Numbered from the stretch's first letter, positions 1 through 14,415 are shown. The stretch is DNA of 64,000 nt from Lunularia cruciata (GCA_948567375.1 OX419756.1:56930333-56994332); one strand, 5' to 3'. Numbers and translations are program-made. Notes: a model not told the origin generated them from the sequence alone.

Positions 1-393
1 GCCTCACCCCCAAGTCTCTAGCTCTATACAGTAATCGAAGTCTATTCCCATACCGTCTTTCAATCTCTACTCCTCAAGGGTGAACCACTGAGGTTCGCAT
101 TCACATTCACATCGTGCACAGTCGGTTCTCTCTAAAAGTTAATTCTCTAATTGTTACTTTCTCTGTGTGTTGGAGATTCTGTACTCGCGTGTCGGGGATA
201 AAGGAAAATAGTTGAAAGAATATAAGTTATTGAGTATTTTATTTAGCAAATTAATTCTGTCCCCTGAAGGTTACATGCGAACGTTTTCAAAATATATCTT
301 CTAGAACTATAAAATAACCTTTTTTACTAGCACTGGAATCTTCATACTTTCTTTATTCGTGCTATCCTTTTCTAGAAATGGTGTTATCTTTTT

Positions 394-653
394 CCTCCAT
401 GGTTTGTACCACACTGACCTATACGTGCATAATACCAATACCAAGATCATGTGTTTCATGGTATAATAATTAGGTTGATATCAACCAATGAGAGTACAGC
501 CTTAGTCCACAAAACTCATTGAGCCTCCATGGTTTGTACCACACTGACCTATACGTGCATAATACCAATACCAAGATCATGTGTTTCATGGTATAATAAT
601 TAGGTTGATATCAACCAATGAGAGTACAGCCTTAGTCCACAAAACTCATTGAG
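394..653. repeat. Perfect tandem duplication, 2 x 130 bp
   Basis: The unit at 394-523 is repeated immediately at 524-653 with no difference that I can see. It has no recognisable coding content. The lack of divergence suggests a recent duplication, or an assembly artefact. Confidence 0.95.
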
Positions 654-890
654 CTGCAAAGTGAACTTCTTAAATAATGATCTTACTTCTAAGTGAATTG
701 AGTTGAGTAAAACTATCAAACAAAAACGTAAGAGTTTGACCATTGAATTGAGGAACATTATTTAGCCCTGACTTTAAAGTATGACTATTCACCTGAGATA
801 TATAGAGAAGGTATATATGACAGTTCACCTTAGATGTATTGAGAAGGTTTGAGGACATAATCTAACAAGAATAATTGAAGAGAAAAGTGA

Positions 891-940
891 ATTTCCCAGA
901 TAATACATGTACTTCCAATTACATGTATTATTTGGGAAGT
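891..940. repeat. Inverted repeat (hairpin), about 20-bp arms
   Basis: The arms 891-910 and 921-940 are reverse complements apart from two mismatches and enclose a 10-base loop. The core is ATAATACATGT paired with ACATGTATTAT. More ACATGTA-type palindromes follow to about 976. No function is assigned. Confidence 0.8.
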
Positions 941-3049
941 ACAATTTATACATGTATGTTCATGTACATGTACAATACTGTTCACTAGTTAAATTGAGGT
1001 AGGTTATTTGACTTTGATTTAAGGGTTTGATTATTTATTGGAGGTAGTATCGAGACCACGATCTGTAATCCTACTTATTACTACTAGGATCGAGCAAAAT
1101 TACTTTAGCCATGATTTGATATTATGATTATTCATTTGAGATGATATTGAGAAACTTTGGAAAAGTAATCACACGATACCAATCTACACTTCACGTAGAT
1201 TCAACTTCAGTTTCAAAAGGATATTCCCTTTCAATAACTTAACTATCAAAACAACGTAAATAGAGTACGTTGACTATTAAATGGCAAAAGTGAACAAATC
1301 TATAATTTATTTTTCAAAAAGTAGAGTTTAATAGTTTCTCTACTTTCAAGATAAATATTCTCTGTGCTTTCTTCAATTGTTGTTTATCCTTATTGTTGCC
1401 TTTTCAGTTACTCCCGATCACTAACAATTAGAGAGAGTCAGCTAGATCTAATACCTATATTCTATCCAATCTAAATGATTCAAAGCAATTCGCCCCACGT
1501 CTCGAACTTTGATCAGTGAAGTAGCGTATGCTGGGTTTGAAACTGATTCTGATTACCGACCACAGGGGAAAGGCGTTATCACTCGAGGAATTTACGTTTT
1601 GTTCTTCGAGTGTTCCCACATGAAAATTCCGGATCATAAAGGTAAGAACTGTCAGGGAATGACCTCCATGTCATCCGCTAAGAATATACAAACAATAACT
1701 GAAGGCATTTCCTTTAAAAGTTAGGACAGCGGAGTGGACTTCTCACTATCAGTTACGAGAGAAGAATATACAATGCCATAAAATGAACCGACGGAGTATC
1801 AAAGTAAACAAGGAGGATCTAGTTGACGATGTTTGCTTGTAGAATCAGCAGGCTTAAAGTCCATCAATCCATACAGTCACCTAGAAGAATATCACTGCAG
1901 CAAATATCTGTTTGGTCTCCCACTCATTTGTCATTCTTCTGTTCCAGGAATTTATAATCTTAGGTAAAGTGGTGAAGAAGGTTCAGCTTGTGATTTTCTA
2001 GGCATGACATCCGTGATCTCATCAGAACACTGTTCCCAGTTTTCCATCGGATTTCATTGCTGAAATTTAAAAGGAAGTGAGGTATGTGGGAGAGGTAACG
2101 CTTGATTCCTGGGGAGCCTCGATACTTTATGGAATTCGTTTAAAATTTCTCCTCTAAATTCTGATCGATAACAGTTGCAAAGTGCCTCGCCACCAGCTTC
2201 AAGACACCTATCAAACTGCTGGGACACTGGAAACAAAAAAGTAGCGTTGAACCAAATATGAAATTATGGCTCCCATGTCCTAATTCTTTGTAATTCATCA
2301 CTGGCTTTGACCATTCAGTGTCACCATGGCATTTTGACCATCGCGATCAGCTTTTGGTCGTCGTCTTGGGCTCACAGTAGTCACCAAGAAATAGAATTCC
2401 TCCAGAAGGCAAACGAGAGGAAAGAAGTAGTTTCACTGTTCGTAAATGATAGAAACCAGTTTAACTGATTGTACAATATGATCAGGTCCCAACTTTTGTT
2501 TCTATTCCGATTAGAACTACAAGAACCAGAGTTGTCAATTCTCGTATCCAGCCTTGACTTTAACGAGCAGAGTATAATGGGGAGTTTTAAAAGAAGTTGT
2601 TTCGTCCAAATGCACAATGCACATATATCTCTATATACTAGAGGTTTACCATGTCTTGGTTGATGTAAGAACTGAAAATAATTAAAGTGCAAATGGTTTA
2701 ATATCCATTTGCAGGCGCTGTATCAAGCGCTATATGATTCGTTATGATCAATGCATCTTACGTGGATAAATTTGTATCACATCATTGTGAGTATAATGGA
2801 GAAATCAATAGTTCTTTGTGCATCGGCAAGATCACAATGAACTTCATCAGATCACTTTTCTGGCACAAGTAAAAAGTTTATCAGAGACAATATCCACATG
2901 TCTGCAATTAATTAGGACCTTGAACTTTGGCCTAACATCCTCCCCGTAAGTATTTCAAAAGCCGATACAAAAGGTCGATTGTCCAGAGAAGTCATCCTGA
3001 TATAATATAAATGGAAGACCCTCGAGAGGTATTGCCTGCTTAGGGCAAC

Positions 3050-3079
3050 ATTTGGGGATGTTTTCTAACATCCCCAAAT
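3050..3079. repeat. Perfect 13-bp stem hairpin
   Basis: ATTTGGGGATGTT (3050-3062) and its exact reverse complement (3067-3079) are separated by a four-base TTCT loop. The T-tract and neighbouring genes that would support a terminator are missing, so it is listed only as a structure. Confidence 0.85.
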
Positions 3080-6000
3080 CCAACATCTATATTTTGTTGA
3101 TAGATAAGAGAATACGGATAAAAAACCACAGTGTAAATATCATGCCAAAGTTTGATATTTTGTAAAGCAACATATCACGGAGAAAGGAGTTGCCACTGAT
3201 TCGAGAATGACGATTAGATAAAACTTTTACGACAGTTGAGAGCAGGATAAAGTAAAAAGAAGCACGAGGGCATGTGTAAAGTTATTAATTTTTGCATGCG
3301 GTGCAATGAATTTTCAACAAGTGCAGATACAGTCCAAGACGAGTTGTGCAAGGATGGAGCCAGAGTTGTTACTCTATAGAATAGATATCCAGATTTACAT
3401 CTGGAGATATACGAGTGTGGAAAGAGAGATGTAGGTAAAATAAAAAGGGTCTAAGAGCAATAAGCGTTAGCCAAAACCTGGGATAAAGATTTGACCATTT
3501 ACAGTCATCGTATAGAGGTTGGGAAACATTGGGTGTGTATAAAACGTCTAAGGCTCAAAAGAGTTTGTCCACTTTTGAACTTGGGCCGGATTTTCCTATA
3601 AAACGATATTTTCCTACATTTTATACGAAAATACAAGAAATCGTGAGACGAAAAGGTACTCGACTTGAAGGGAAAAGCCACCCTTCATAACGCTTGGTCA
3701 CCTCATGCCTATTTCCGGACCTCCACTCCAACATCCGTGAATAAAAAGTTCTCAACTTAGAGGAAAACCCATCCTTCGTACACTTGATCACCTCAAGCTG
3801 ATTCCACACTCCATGCCTGGAACTTGTCGTTCTTCCTAAGTGGGTAAAGTTTTGCATAACACACCGTTGTTAGAAAATCCCAAGATAAAGGTGAGACATA
3901 TATCTCACAGATCAGCAAGAAGGCTATGCCTTTTGAGATAGTATTTTACCCCTGCCACAGGAGATTTAAGTTAAGAAGGGACTTTGCTTATCACTACCGT
4001 TAATTTCAACTTTACCGATACGTCCAAGTATGTGTGTTCGGAGTGGAAGATAGTTCATGTATTTTGAGGAGCGTGGAACGAAGTTATTCCTCTTGCACAA
4101 AATCAATCCCAGCTGTTAAATGCTCATCGTGTAAAGTTTGCTACAATATGCACAAGGTTTCCATCGAGGCTGGGAACTTTAGGATGGCCCTTCCTTGGAC
4201 CGAATATTTGTGAAACATATTTGCAACATCACTTCTAGATCTCCATTTTCTCAAGCACCGTCACGATTTTATTCAGGTGGTTAAGGGTTCCTGTAGATAT
4301 TTATTTTGCCCTTCAATCACATACGGGGACTCTCCACACAGCAACTTTAAAAGAAATCTTAGAATACTTTTTATTCACGCTCTAAAAGAAAGTATAAACA
4401 GATTTAAAAACTGGTCTTTATCTTCCTTCTCTATCCAAATAGGAATTAGATTATCATATTGGCTAAAGTACACTTAGTTGTTTCAATCCATGGATTGGTT
4501 AAATGCCCAAGTCTATTTGAGTCATACAGGTATTAAGATGAAATTAGGTTCACTCTCTTGAATAGCCCCTCCCTACCAAAGAGCTATGAATCTATATGGA
4601 TAATCAGATTTCCAGATATATCTTTCATCATCGAGACCTCAAACGTTTTTTGCACGTTTAGTCCTGTCAATGTCCTTGAAGAGAATTATGAACAACGAGA
4701 TCCATCTATCAATTGTAAAATGCCATTTTGGTGCTTTTGTTTTATTTGCAAAAAGTCTTCGAGGGTATTTTCTGCGCTTGGATCAAGTGAAAGTTGACTG
4801 GAAAGGTTGCGCAATGCCCACGATTGTTATCACTTCCATCAATGATCGAATTATTGTCAGAATTTCATGTGTCGAACCACTGTGACAATTTACTTTAATC
4901 GCACCCGTTATTGATCGGGCACAGTGAGAATCTTAAGCGTTGGGAACTACTTATCATAAGTTAGCTTAATCGCTCTCCAGACCCTCTCACTCATTGATTT
5001 CCTGTTGAGAGGCTCAAAATCCTGAGGCTTGAGTTCGATGGCTGCTGCGCAAATTTCAAGGTCATATCCGCAAACTTATCTCTAGGTGGAGACTGCCTTA
5101 GCACTACTTGCTAGGTATAGGATACTCAGAGGTCAGATGGCGCGGGATGAGACACATTCCAAGCAAATTAAGCTCTTTCACTATTCATATCAATATCTAG
5201 ATCGCAGAGCAGAAGCGACAAGAAAATGTGGTCTCTTGTGGAACACCATCGTGTTAAAAAATGAGAAAGGATTAATTCATTCTCCCGTTCAAGTGGTATA
5301 GTAAAGAAAGTAAATGAAACCGGTTGCGGAGATTTTCTGGAAGGAAGGAGATGAAAGTGGAATGGGGGAGAGCAATTTCTGTTTCTAAGAGGAGTCCGTC
5401 GATTGACTGCTGACACCGTAGGAGGTTGTATTGTCAGTGTAGAATCGAGATTGGAAAGGGAAATGCAAAAAGAAAAGAGGCGAGTCCAGGGACTAAGAAG
5501 GGAGAACTGCTGAAGGAAGAAGCAAGGAGAGACCGACAACCCGTAGAGACGAATCTCGTGTTAAAGCAACAGGAAAGATGTCCAGGCTTCAGAGCAGAGG
5601 GAGGAGAGCAGGATGTAAGGGGAACGGTATGGGGGCTATGAAAGTGGTTAGTAGAAAGCGAGACACTACGGATACATCAGAGGAGTATGTGTCTGGCGTA
5701 TTGTTGGTTGCTTCTAGAAAGTTAGACACCGAGGTGATAAGGTGGACGGACAGTAATACTACTGTATAAAGCTTCGGGGCAGCAGCGCATGCATTGGTAC
5801 TACTGTACCGTACGTACAAAGAGAGAGAGAAAGAGAGAGACTCCTGTTCTTCCAGTAAGTAGACCGTCTGAGAGATCAAAAGTAGTACTTGTGGGTGATA
5901 TCGACAGAAGAAGGAGAAGCAGAAGAAGCACAAATAACGAGACCGGGGCCTGGGAACAGTAAGTAGAAGTGGCAGAGAGGCACAGTAGCAGAAGGAGGTA

Positions 6001-9000
6001 ACATGTACAGTCCTCGATAAGGGAACTCAAGGGAACTTATAATCCCAAGAATCTTAGAAGTCGACAGACACGAGAGCTGCGCACAATTCTTTCGTACCTT
6101 CAGGAGATTTCGAAGAAGCAGCCGAGTGTTGGATGGATGATAGGGAGGGGAAGGAAGTCCATGCACACAATTCAACTTGGGAAAAAAGAATATTCAGCGT
6201 TTGAAAGCCGTCGACTTGAACCAACAAAGAAAACGTTGGGCTTCTCGCCATCTGGCTGTCTGGGACTCTGGACCTCCGAGGAAGACGTATACCGATGCGA
6301 GTATCAATCCAATTTTATGTTGTCCGAGCGCTAAATAGAGGGCAAGCAAATGAAGCAACTTGCCGCTGCATAGAGGGACGGGCCAGCTGACGCTCTTGTC
6401 CAAGTGCAACAGTAGACAAGAGTATGTAGTCTCTAGAGCACCAAGGACGAACAAGAGACTCGAACCGCCCCGACCCATGATACCCGTCATGAGCAAACCA
6501 AGTGTACCCGCACGCACAGGCACCACGAAACCCAGCGATGTCGGCGGAGAGAGAGCCACCCACTGCTGAAACATGGGTGCGGAGAAGGAGGACGAATGGC
6601 TGGAGGGACTAATCGCAAATGAACAACGACAAGCCTCGACTTGCCTGACCAAATCATTTGCCTGTGCTTCGACCAATATCTCAGACCAACCACCAAAGAA
6701 ATTGTAAGAAACAATATTTCCCTGCTCCTGCCTGTCCATCCTCGCGTCGTTCGTCGCAGAACGTGGTGTTTTCGCCAATCAATTCATGGACTTGCTCTTT
6801 GGACTCCGGCTCTACCTAAGCATGTCTGAAAAGCTTATGTTTCTTATTGATTATTCGATTATTTCTTATTGATTATGCACAGCTTCACAAACAGCTAGTG
6901 AGCACTCAACAGACGTTATTACCTAATTCCACTTCCCAAATGGCGACGGTTTACATATGCTGATCGTCACACGTACGTTGCAATAATCCCTATTTGGCTG
7001 AGCACTTGAGCAGCGTCAGTGCCCGCTTCTACGATTGTCCAACTTGTTGAACAAATTTCCTAGAATAGACGTTAGTTCTTCATTCTGCTTGGGTAAGCAG
7101 ATGGGTCAAGAGCACACTCAGATATTGCACTTATTAGTTTCAGATAATGGCTTTTGGCGAACGTAGTCATAAGTTGTTTTGATTGTGTGACGAGAACAGA
7201 CAGATGATGGATATCAAGGCTAGGTCTAGGGTACATTGCTCAAGAAACTCAGAGGGGGATGAACATTTACTAAGGTAGATGCTTTGTGACCCTCGAATTA
7301 AATGCTTCCAACAGGTACGGTAGTGGACACTATTTGTATACTGGTGGGAAACTCTAAGTTCTCCGATTCCCCCAAACACCCAAAAGACTTAGATCCGATC
7401 CTTCTATTTAGAAACTTGTTACTTGAATCACCAGATAAACCTCATAATCAGACGTGCTAACAGACATGTAGCTGCAAGTGGAAAATTCGCTGCTATTAGA
7501 GTCCCTGAACCGTTGATATCTCAAAATTTTAAGGACTGCAAAGGCAATTGTAGTGTAATCCGCCTTCGAAGGGTATAACTGTTTTCTTTGAGATAAACCT
7601 TTCCGCCATCTTCTTCTCATTGTTGCAACCGTGACTCCATTCTTCAGGTTGGTAACGATCATTTGGAGTTAGTATCTGCAGTGCAGTTCCTTCGAGCTCC
7701 CATTTCTGTCGCCGAGAGCTAGATTTCAGTTGAGTGAAAGTCGGCACATATATAGCACTTGTGAAAAGCGTTTCTGAGTACTTACCTGAAGGACTCTCAG
7801 ATAGGTACCCTCAGTCTCGCCCGAATCCAAAAATTCAAGCGAAAGTTAGATTTCAAGCAGAAACTTTGTCATGCCGCTTACTCCATTTACTATTATTAGG
7901 AGATCCTAAAGCGCAGTCAGAGCTTCGAAGGTACAGCTGCAAATGGGCCTTGGAATTCGATCTCGGATCCTGAGAAAGGATCTTGCTCTCACTGCCAGTC
8001 GAATACTGAGCGACATTCAGTGTCAAGTCGAGGATTCCTCAGAGCTTGAATCCTGAACCTTACAATAGTCTCAAAACATAGGCCGTACCTATGATCTAAT
8101 TTACGAGGCCAAAGACTTTCTAAAGAGAGGGTCCAACGTCACGTACGACGGTTCTGATTCATCCTTCCTTTGAATTCTGATCACGTCAAGTGTCACCTTT
8201 ACTAGACTTTACGAGTGTTCTTTTGTTGCGTTTCAGTCTCATCCTCTATTCCAAGTAGGTTCTTTTGATCATTTCCTGTCTGCAGTTGACATGACAATTT
8301 TCGTCAATTACCGTGTCGCTCCTTGACAATTTTTTGACGAAGTGCTTGAAAGATTTGGCTGTCTGTACGTAGCTCTTACTTTCAACTGTCTCATCCGTGT
8401 TTCTCGTTTCTCACCAACGTCAAGCAGCAGAGACTTGAATTTGTGGAATTGTTAGCGGACTATGAGTGTCTGTTTGTCCATTTACTAACATTCAGTTACG
8501 TGCGTTGGGCCGTTTTTAAGCTTTGCAGACAGTGATTTGCGCCGAGCTGAGTACGTAAGAATTAACTTCGATCACACGTCTATACCACGTCTTTTTCTGC
8601 ATGTGCATGCGTATTGCTACGGAGACTACTCAGGTGAGCATGCCTTGACAGCTGCAGTGCGTCCACTATAATTCTGTTATCCTAGGCCTTGAAGTGCTTA
8701 GATCGATGTTCACTGTGCTCAGCATCTTCTTGGTGTAACGTTCCAACTGCTCTTCTTACCCTGATAGCATAGGATGTTGGACGGAGAAACGCAATAACGA
8801 AATGCTCACATGCATGCCTCGCAATTCTGCTGGTTCGGCTCAGCTGCAGTTTGCTCATTGTTGGGATCTGTACTTTGCTCACTTGTGACGAGATTCGTTT
8901 GATCGACAACGAATTGCAACTGACTACCTCAGGGTAAGCCATGCAGTCGTGGAATCTATCGAACTGCAACGTCACTGACGATACTCATTGCAATGAGCCC

Positions 9001-11034
9001 CTCATCTCTGAAATTGGGCTCAAAGCTTTCATTGAACTCTTCGTGGCACGTTTTGCAGCAAGTCCATGAAGTTAATTTTGGACGTCGAGAATGTGATGTT
9101 TTAGTGTGCACAGATATGTCTTTATATGCTTGTGTTTATTGGCTGCCTTAAATCCATTGCTCCCAGTAAATGTCACTCATTGAATCCGGAACAACGCACC
9201 TGAAACGCATAGTGATTGAAGCAGGAGCTGCAGGGCCCAATTCCCAGGACTGACAGAACTTTCTGCGCGATTCCACACGCAGAGACATGTTTACTGAAGT
9301 CGCAAATGAGCCAAGTTACAGTATCCTTGCAAGATATATCTGCTTTGATGATCATTCAAGGAGCTTATATTAAAGAATTGGTCCATAAGTCGGCAGCTAA
9401 TAATGATCCACAAGCCGAAGTCTACATCACCTTCCCGTTAGATTCTACTGAAGTGCATGAAACATGAAATTCAGTACAAGGTGCGAAATTTGTACTGCTT
9501 CTGTTAAGTTGCAATGTCCTGATAGATTTCCAGCGCTGTATGTCCTTGTTTTACTGACTTCGAGTGACTGAAATGATGCCGATGATTAGCAGAAGTAGCG
9601 ATCACGTTTAATTCCCTCTCATCTTTTGCGGGGTAATCGTGGAAGCTGATTAAGAGCACTGTAGTACGAGATTATTCCATTCTGAATTCATGGAAATCAA
9701 TAGTGTACTCATGAACGAATAGAAAAAGCAGGAAAGTCACTACAAGAAATAAGTAGGTCTGATGTCATTATTTGGAAGTTGATGCTCTCATTAATCCAAT
9801 CCATCTGAGTACAGTTTTGAAGGAATTCGGTAATAAGCACTACTCCAATAACGATTTGCGATAAATTCAATAGTTTATCACAGATCATTATTATACCCTC
9901 CTTACAGATTGTGTGAATAAAACTTTTAAATTTCCGTTGTCCTAGACAGATGAAGATGAAGGACAAAGATCATTACATAAGCGATGGTACAATCAGCATA
10001 CTTATAAATAATCATTAAACTAATCTGTTTCTAAGTTTCAGTTTATCAATTTTTACCAAATAAAGGAGGGTTCTAGAAGTATTTCTAGAACCAACTAATC
10101 TAAGTAATGAGGTTTATCCCTTCAGATGAGCTTCCGGTTAAATTCTCTTCGACATACTGGAGAGCAGAATGTCAAATACCTGACAAAGATGGTTTTCTAC
10201 TTTAACAAATAAGAAGAACATGAACAACATGATATTCCACCTTCCGTCGCTACAGTCAAGTGCGTATATACATATTTCTTTCCTCATTCCACATTAAATA
10301 TGCGATATAGAGTCCCTGGAAGATAAATATTTCATTAGCTATATGTAACATTAGGTAATCAAACTTTGAGTACCTATTAATATAACTGTATGTACCTATT
10401 TGGGGCTGATTGTTTATCAACTGACGGGGCCAGGGTTATTAAGTACTATATACTTCGTTTATGTTCACTTTAATGGTGTTGGTTCAAGTTATTCCTAGCT
10501 AACATTAATGTATCTCATTAAAATAACTAGATCAATAAATTATGTTATATTTGACTATAAAACTTGTCTCTTTATTTACTAAACGAAATTTAATATCATA
10601 TCTTTTTATAGCTACTTTTTGAAGTAATTGCAAGCTAAGTACAAACAATACATTTAATAATTCTGTAGTTAGTATGCAACACATTGGACCTACCGCAAAG
10701 ACAACAATTTTGATTTGTAAGTTTCTTACTTGAATGAAGGACTGATATAATATCTATCAATTTGAACCTTTTGTGGAATACCGGTTTAAATTTATTCTGA
10801 AATGCTATTGGGGCTCGGGACACTTCCTTTACTTGCAAGAACATCATCCATTTTATTACTCGAACTTGGATTCATCTAACGAATGAGTTCCCTAGTCGTA
10901 CATTCACCACAGTATTCCAACTCGGCCATGAATTAGCTATTATCAGCATCCCCTTCTTGGACCTTCATGTCTCATTTCCCTTGTGTACAATGATCGCTTC
11001 TCTTCATATGTGTTATTTTCCCTTCCTTTCCTTC

Positions 11035-11640
11035 AGAAAAAGGTGACCGTGTGGAAAACATGGAAGACCCTATCAAGCCCGTACAAGAGGGAGACAAAAG
11101 AGGTAAAATAGGGCTAAGCCTCCATTGTATCTGCATGATAAATCTACCTTATTGTATCTAAGATATTCCCACTATGCAAGTCGTAAGGTCTACAAACTAC
11201 TGGAGGATCTGACAAAGTGTTATTGCTCTCCTATGAATTGCACCAGCCAGTGCTCTTTGTCAAGCAATGGATACACATTGTCTGAAATATGATACAAAGT
11301 ACGAGAGTAAGAATTGTGCCCCATGACATTTAATATGATATGCTCTTGTGCACTCCCTAACAAATGTGTCAAACACCGGATCCATCACTCCATATAACTC
11401 CACGGCTAGAGGAGCAAAAAGGTGACCTCACTACATACCCCTATACTTAGAGACCTTGCCTGCTGCTCTTCCACTTAACGCCCATCCAAAGGAATGAATA
11501 ATCACTCCCTCCCAAATTACATCACATGTAAGGTTTGTAATCACAACATCCTCTATTGTCACTTGGATCATTTCAGTCCAAGTATAAGTTTTCCCTCCCA
11601 CTTGTTATTTGCAAAGCATACTAATGTTCCCTCCAAGCAA
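11035..11640 (-). mobile_element. 5'-truncated copy (copy 4) of the R2-like non-LTR retrotransposon
   Basis: The segment is colinear with the 3' end of the full-length element at 39,017-42,748, in the same orientation. It starts at the conserved 3'-terminal block and stops where the similarity breaks off, around CTCCAAGCAA at 11640. About 0.6 kb remains: the 3' UTR and the end of the endonuclease domain. Heavy 5' truncation is usual for target-primed reverse transcription. A pyrimidine-rich flank occurs on both sides (11021-11030 and 11647-11657), but the match is imperfect and I cannot call a firm target-site duplication. Confidence 0.85.
11310..11640 (-). pseudogene. Fragment of restriction-like endonuclease C-terminus (retroelement)
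   Basis: Translation on the minus strand gives a decayed protein colinear with the last part of the ORF at 39,256-42,255. The best-conserved stretch, VSKYRGM, is followed by two stop codons and then by GHLFAPLAVELYG and FDTFVRECTRAYH. At the position where the full-length copy has a TAA (its codon 973), this copy has TAT. That shows the ancestral protein continued past that point. The fragment is not functional. Confidence 0.7.
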
Positions 11641-12536
11641 GAAGTACCTTTTCTTTCTACTTCACTACATATTTATCCTTTGTTAGTCTCTCCTTATCTA
11701 CTCTAGTCTCTCTCTATTTATGTGTTTGTCATTTTACAAAATTTTCCTTCTAGTTGTGCTGCACTTTAGGTTTCTGGTCTTGCACCCACTTGCTCCTAAA
11801 TTCTAAATCTTAACAAAGGCAAATCCTTCCTATAGTATTTACTTTGTTGTTACTAGCATGTAATTGTTAAAAAAGATGTACAAAAAAACTAGAAATGAGA
11901 GTTTCAAATTGGAAATATAATCATTTACATGTAGGCAATGACAATATTATTTATTTATACTTTAGTTTTACTTTCTTAAATTTAAAATTTGTAATTAAAA
12001 TTTTTAATCTGAGAGAATCAAGGAGTATAGCAATATCTCATAGTAAATTATCAACTACTACACAATCCTTTTAACCACTTCTTTTCCAATTTGATCACTT
12101 AGTGGTTTTCCAATTTTAACACCTAGATTTAATAATGCTCATTCATATGATCCATGAAATTCACAAAGTGAAACATAACGTATTTAAAGACAACATTCTT
12201 AGTATATAATACCAGTACATATACAAAGTTCTAGTTCCTATGCATAAGCTTATTCTTAAGGTTCTAAACAAGACAATGACTTGAGGAGAGTAGGGTCTTT
12301 ATATTCTAGGGATTTTGCACCCGCAAGGTCCAAGCATCCCACGGAGGGTTATTCAAGTTCCGATCTCCACTCCTTCATATCACAGTGTGACATTTGGAAC
12401 TTCAAGTGATTTTGTTTCGATTTCAACAAATAATAATAAGCAACAACATAATGCAACCGGAAAATAACATTTACCAAGTGCTAGGTAATAAGGAATCCAA
12501 CACTTGACCGTAGCTCCAATATTCTTGTAAATAATT

Positions 12537-12654
12537 TTGTTACCTTTTATTCTTATTAAGACAAGAATACATTCTTGCTACCAAATTTCTTGTTAAGACA
12601 AGCATTTTGGAGAATTTTGAATAAGTCTTGTCGTAACAAGAATAAAAGGTAAAA
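12537..12654. repeat. Fold-back inverted repeat of about 118 bp (MITE-like)
   Basis: The arms of about 27-30 bp at 12537-12565 and 12627-12654 share CCTTTTATTCTT and its reverse complement AAGAATAAAAGG, with a few mismatches. The sequence between them is AT-rich and non-coding. Size and structure resemble a short MITE or foldback element. No clear target-site duplication was found. Confidence 0.6.
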
Positions 12655-12659
12655 CAAAT

Positions 12660-14415
12660 AGGATTCTAATAAATTGGCTAAATTGGCTTTTTCACTGACT
12701 AGATGTTACATCATATACCATGCAAGAAGTTCAAAACAGCATCAAGGTTTGGAACAAAGCTTACCTTAGGTCAAGTTGTTGAGTTTAGCAATCAAGAAGC
12801 ACAGAGGAGAAAGAAGGAGGAAGACTAGCTTTCGGCCATTTGTTACAAGTTCTATAACTTAGATAAAAGTTTAATCGCAAATGGCTGATTGTTTGTCATG
12901 CAATTACCCATATTTACCCCGGTAGTCTTTGCAAAAAAATTGCTTACTTTGGACGACGCCAACACAAGAAAAGATATAGATAATAATGATTAGTCTTTTA
13001 TCTTGATCCATGGACCAAATTGCACTTCTTCCTCAAAAATGTGTCACAAAGGTCAGAATCCAGATGTATTTATAAAGCTCAAGTTTGCAGCAAGATAATT
13101 TTATCCTAGTGTAGACGAGATATGCTATATATTATAATAAAAATGAGAGTCTCCTTTAGAGTTCCTGTATTTATTGTAATTGACTATTGTTAGAGTTAGA
13201 GTATTGTTCAGAAATTATTTTCTACAAAGTCCGTCTTTCTCTAGTTTCTCTGAAGTTTTCACATGTACAATAAACTACCACATTTTTCACTTGACATATA
13301 CGGAAACATCCAAGCTATTTCCTTTTCTTTGAAAAAGTTGCAAACTATAATCTTTTTATACATCAAAAGAAGCAAATGGAAGAAAGAGCTAAGTTACCTA
13401 AGCTTCATAAAAAACTGTTGAAGGAGAGATAAATATTTAAGAATAATTATAGATGGGATAGATCAAGCAAAAATCTCCATTCTTTTTGTCCTTTCTCTAA
13501 CCAAGAAATTTAATAAGAATGTTCAAGTTTGAGTACACATTACTTGTACTTTATCTTTAATATCACTCTTCAAAGGCAAACATCATGTATAGAAGAATCA
13601 AAATTGATGCTAACTTGATAATTGCTGTATTCAACATACTATTTCAGGGACTGGATGGTATATTACGTGTTATATTTAAAACTAAAAACCAGAATCCACG
13701 AAAATAAGAATGTTATCCTTGGCTGTATGTTCCTCTTCATAAAAACATGAGTTTCAAGAGAAACATAATTTATTTGTTCTTAATTGAATTCACCCATAAT
13801 CAAATTGGTAACATCTTTAGTCAAACAAACAACGTAGATAAAAAAAAAAATTTACTTTTGTATCCTGAATACGTCATACAGCTTTGTATCACCACCGGCA
13901 AAACAATGGGACTTTAATTCTTATATAGTTTTTATTTTGTTTATATTAAAAGATACATTTAACCAAAAATTCAAATTTCCTAATGAAGGAAGGAGTGAGA
14001 ATCTCATATTTGGATTAAAATTTTTTCTTTCGGTTAGTCTTGGTTATGATAAGTGGTGCAAAGGAGCTAATTGAAAGACTTGAAAAGAAGAGAGACACTA
14101 ACAAGCTCCTTAATTGGTTTGTTTGTAGGCCTGTCCTTAAATCAAGCGCTCCAACAGATAGTGAAGACTGATAAACCTTCCAACATTTTAAGACAGATAT
14201 TTAAGAAATTATATATATGCGTGTTTCAGGTATCTGATTGTGAAAATAGTTAATGGTGGCATTTCTAATTTTTTTTTATCAAATATATATATATATTGGT
14301 GAAAAGAAAATATCTCGTTTTTTACTTTATTATTTCTTTCTCGTAAGAAGTGGGGCTTGAACACTATGAGCATGTTGATCGTGGTAGCAAGTCACTCTTG
14401 AATTTATTAAGGATC
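12660..14415. other. AT-rich, nothing recognised
   Basis: A strongly AT-rich stretch with no open frame over about 60 codons that resembles a protein. No tRNA or other RNA gene is apparent. Confidence 0.5.

Larger units (their letters stand above)
654..11034. other. No gene recognised; mixed intergenic sequence
   Basis: Apart from the hairpins listed separately, I see no conserved domain, RNA gene or retroelement protein here. Open frames are short and occur on both strands; the longest is 194 codons at 6194-6778 on the minus strand and matches no family I know. The part at 5,300-6,800 is purine-rich on the plus strand, with GA-rich low-complexity stretches at about 5817-5840 and 5908-5933. 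It could hold a non-coding transcript, but nothing shows this. Confidence 0.4.

Noticed and set aside
3040-3085. Hairpin as a transcription terminator
   Set aside because: Intrinsic terminators are bacterial; there is no T-tract and no gene next to it, and the window is eukaryotic.
6194-6778. 194-codon open frame on the minus strand
   Set aside because: No recognisable domain, biased composition (Leu/Ser-rich opposite purine-rich DNA), several overlapping frames in the same interval and no splice or promoter context.
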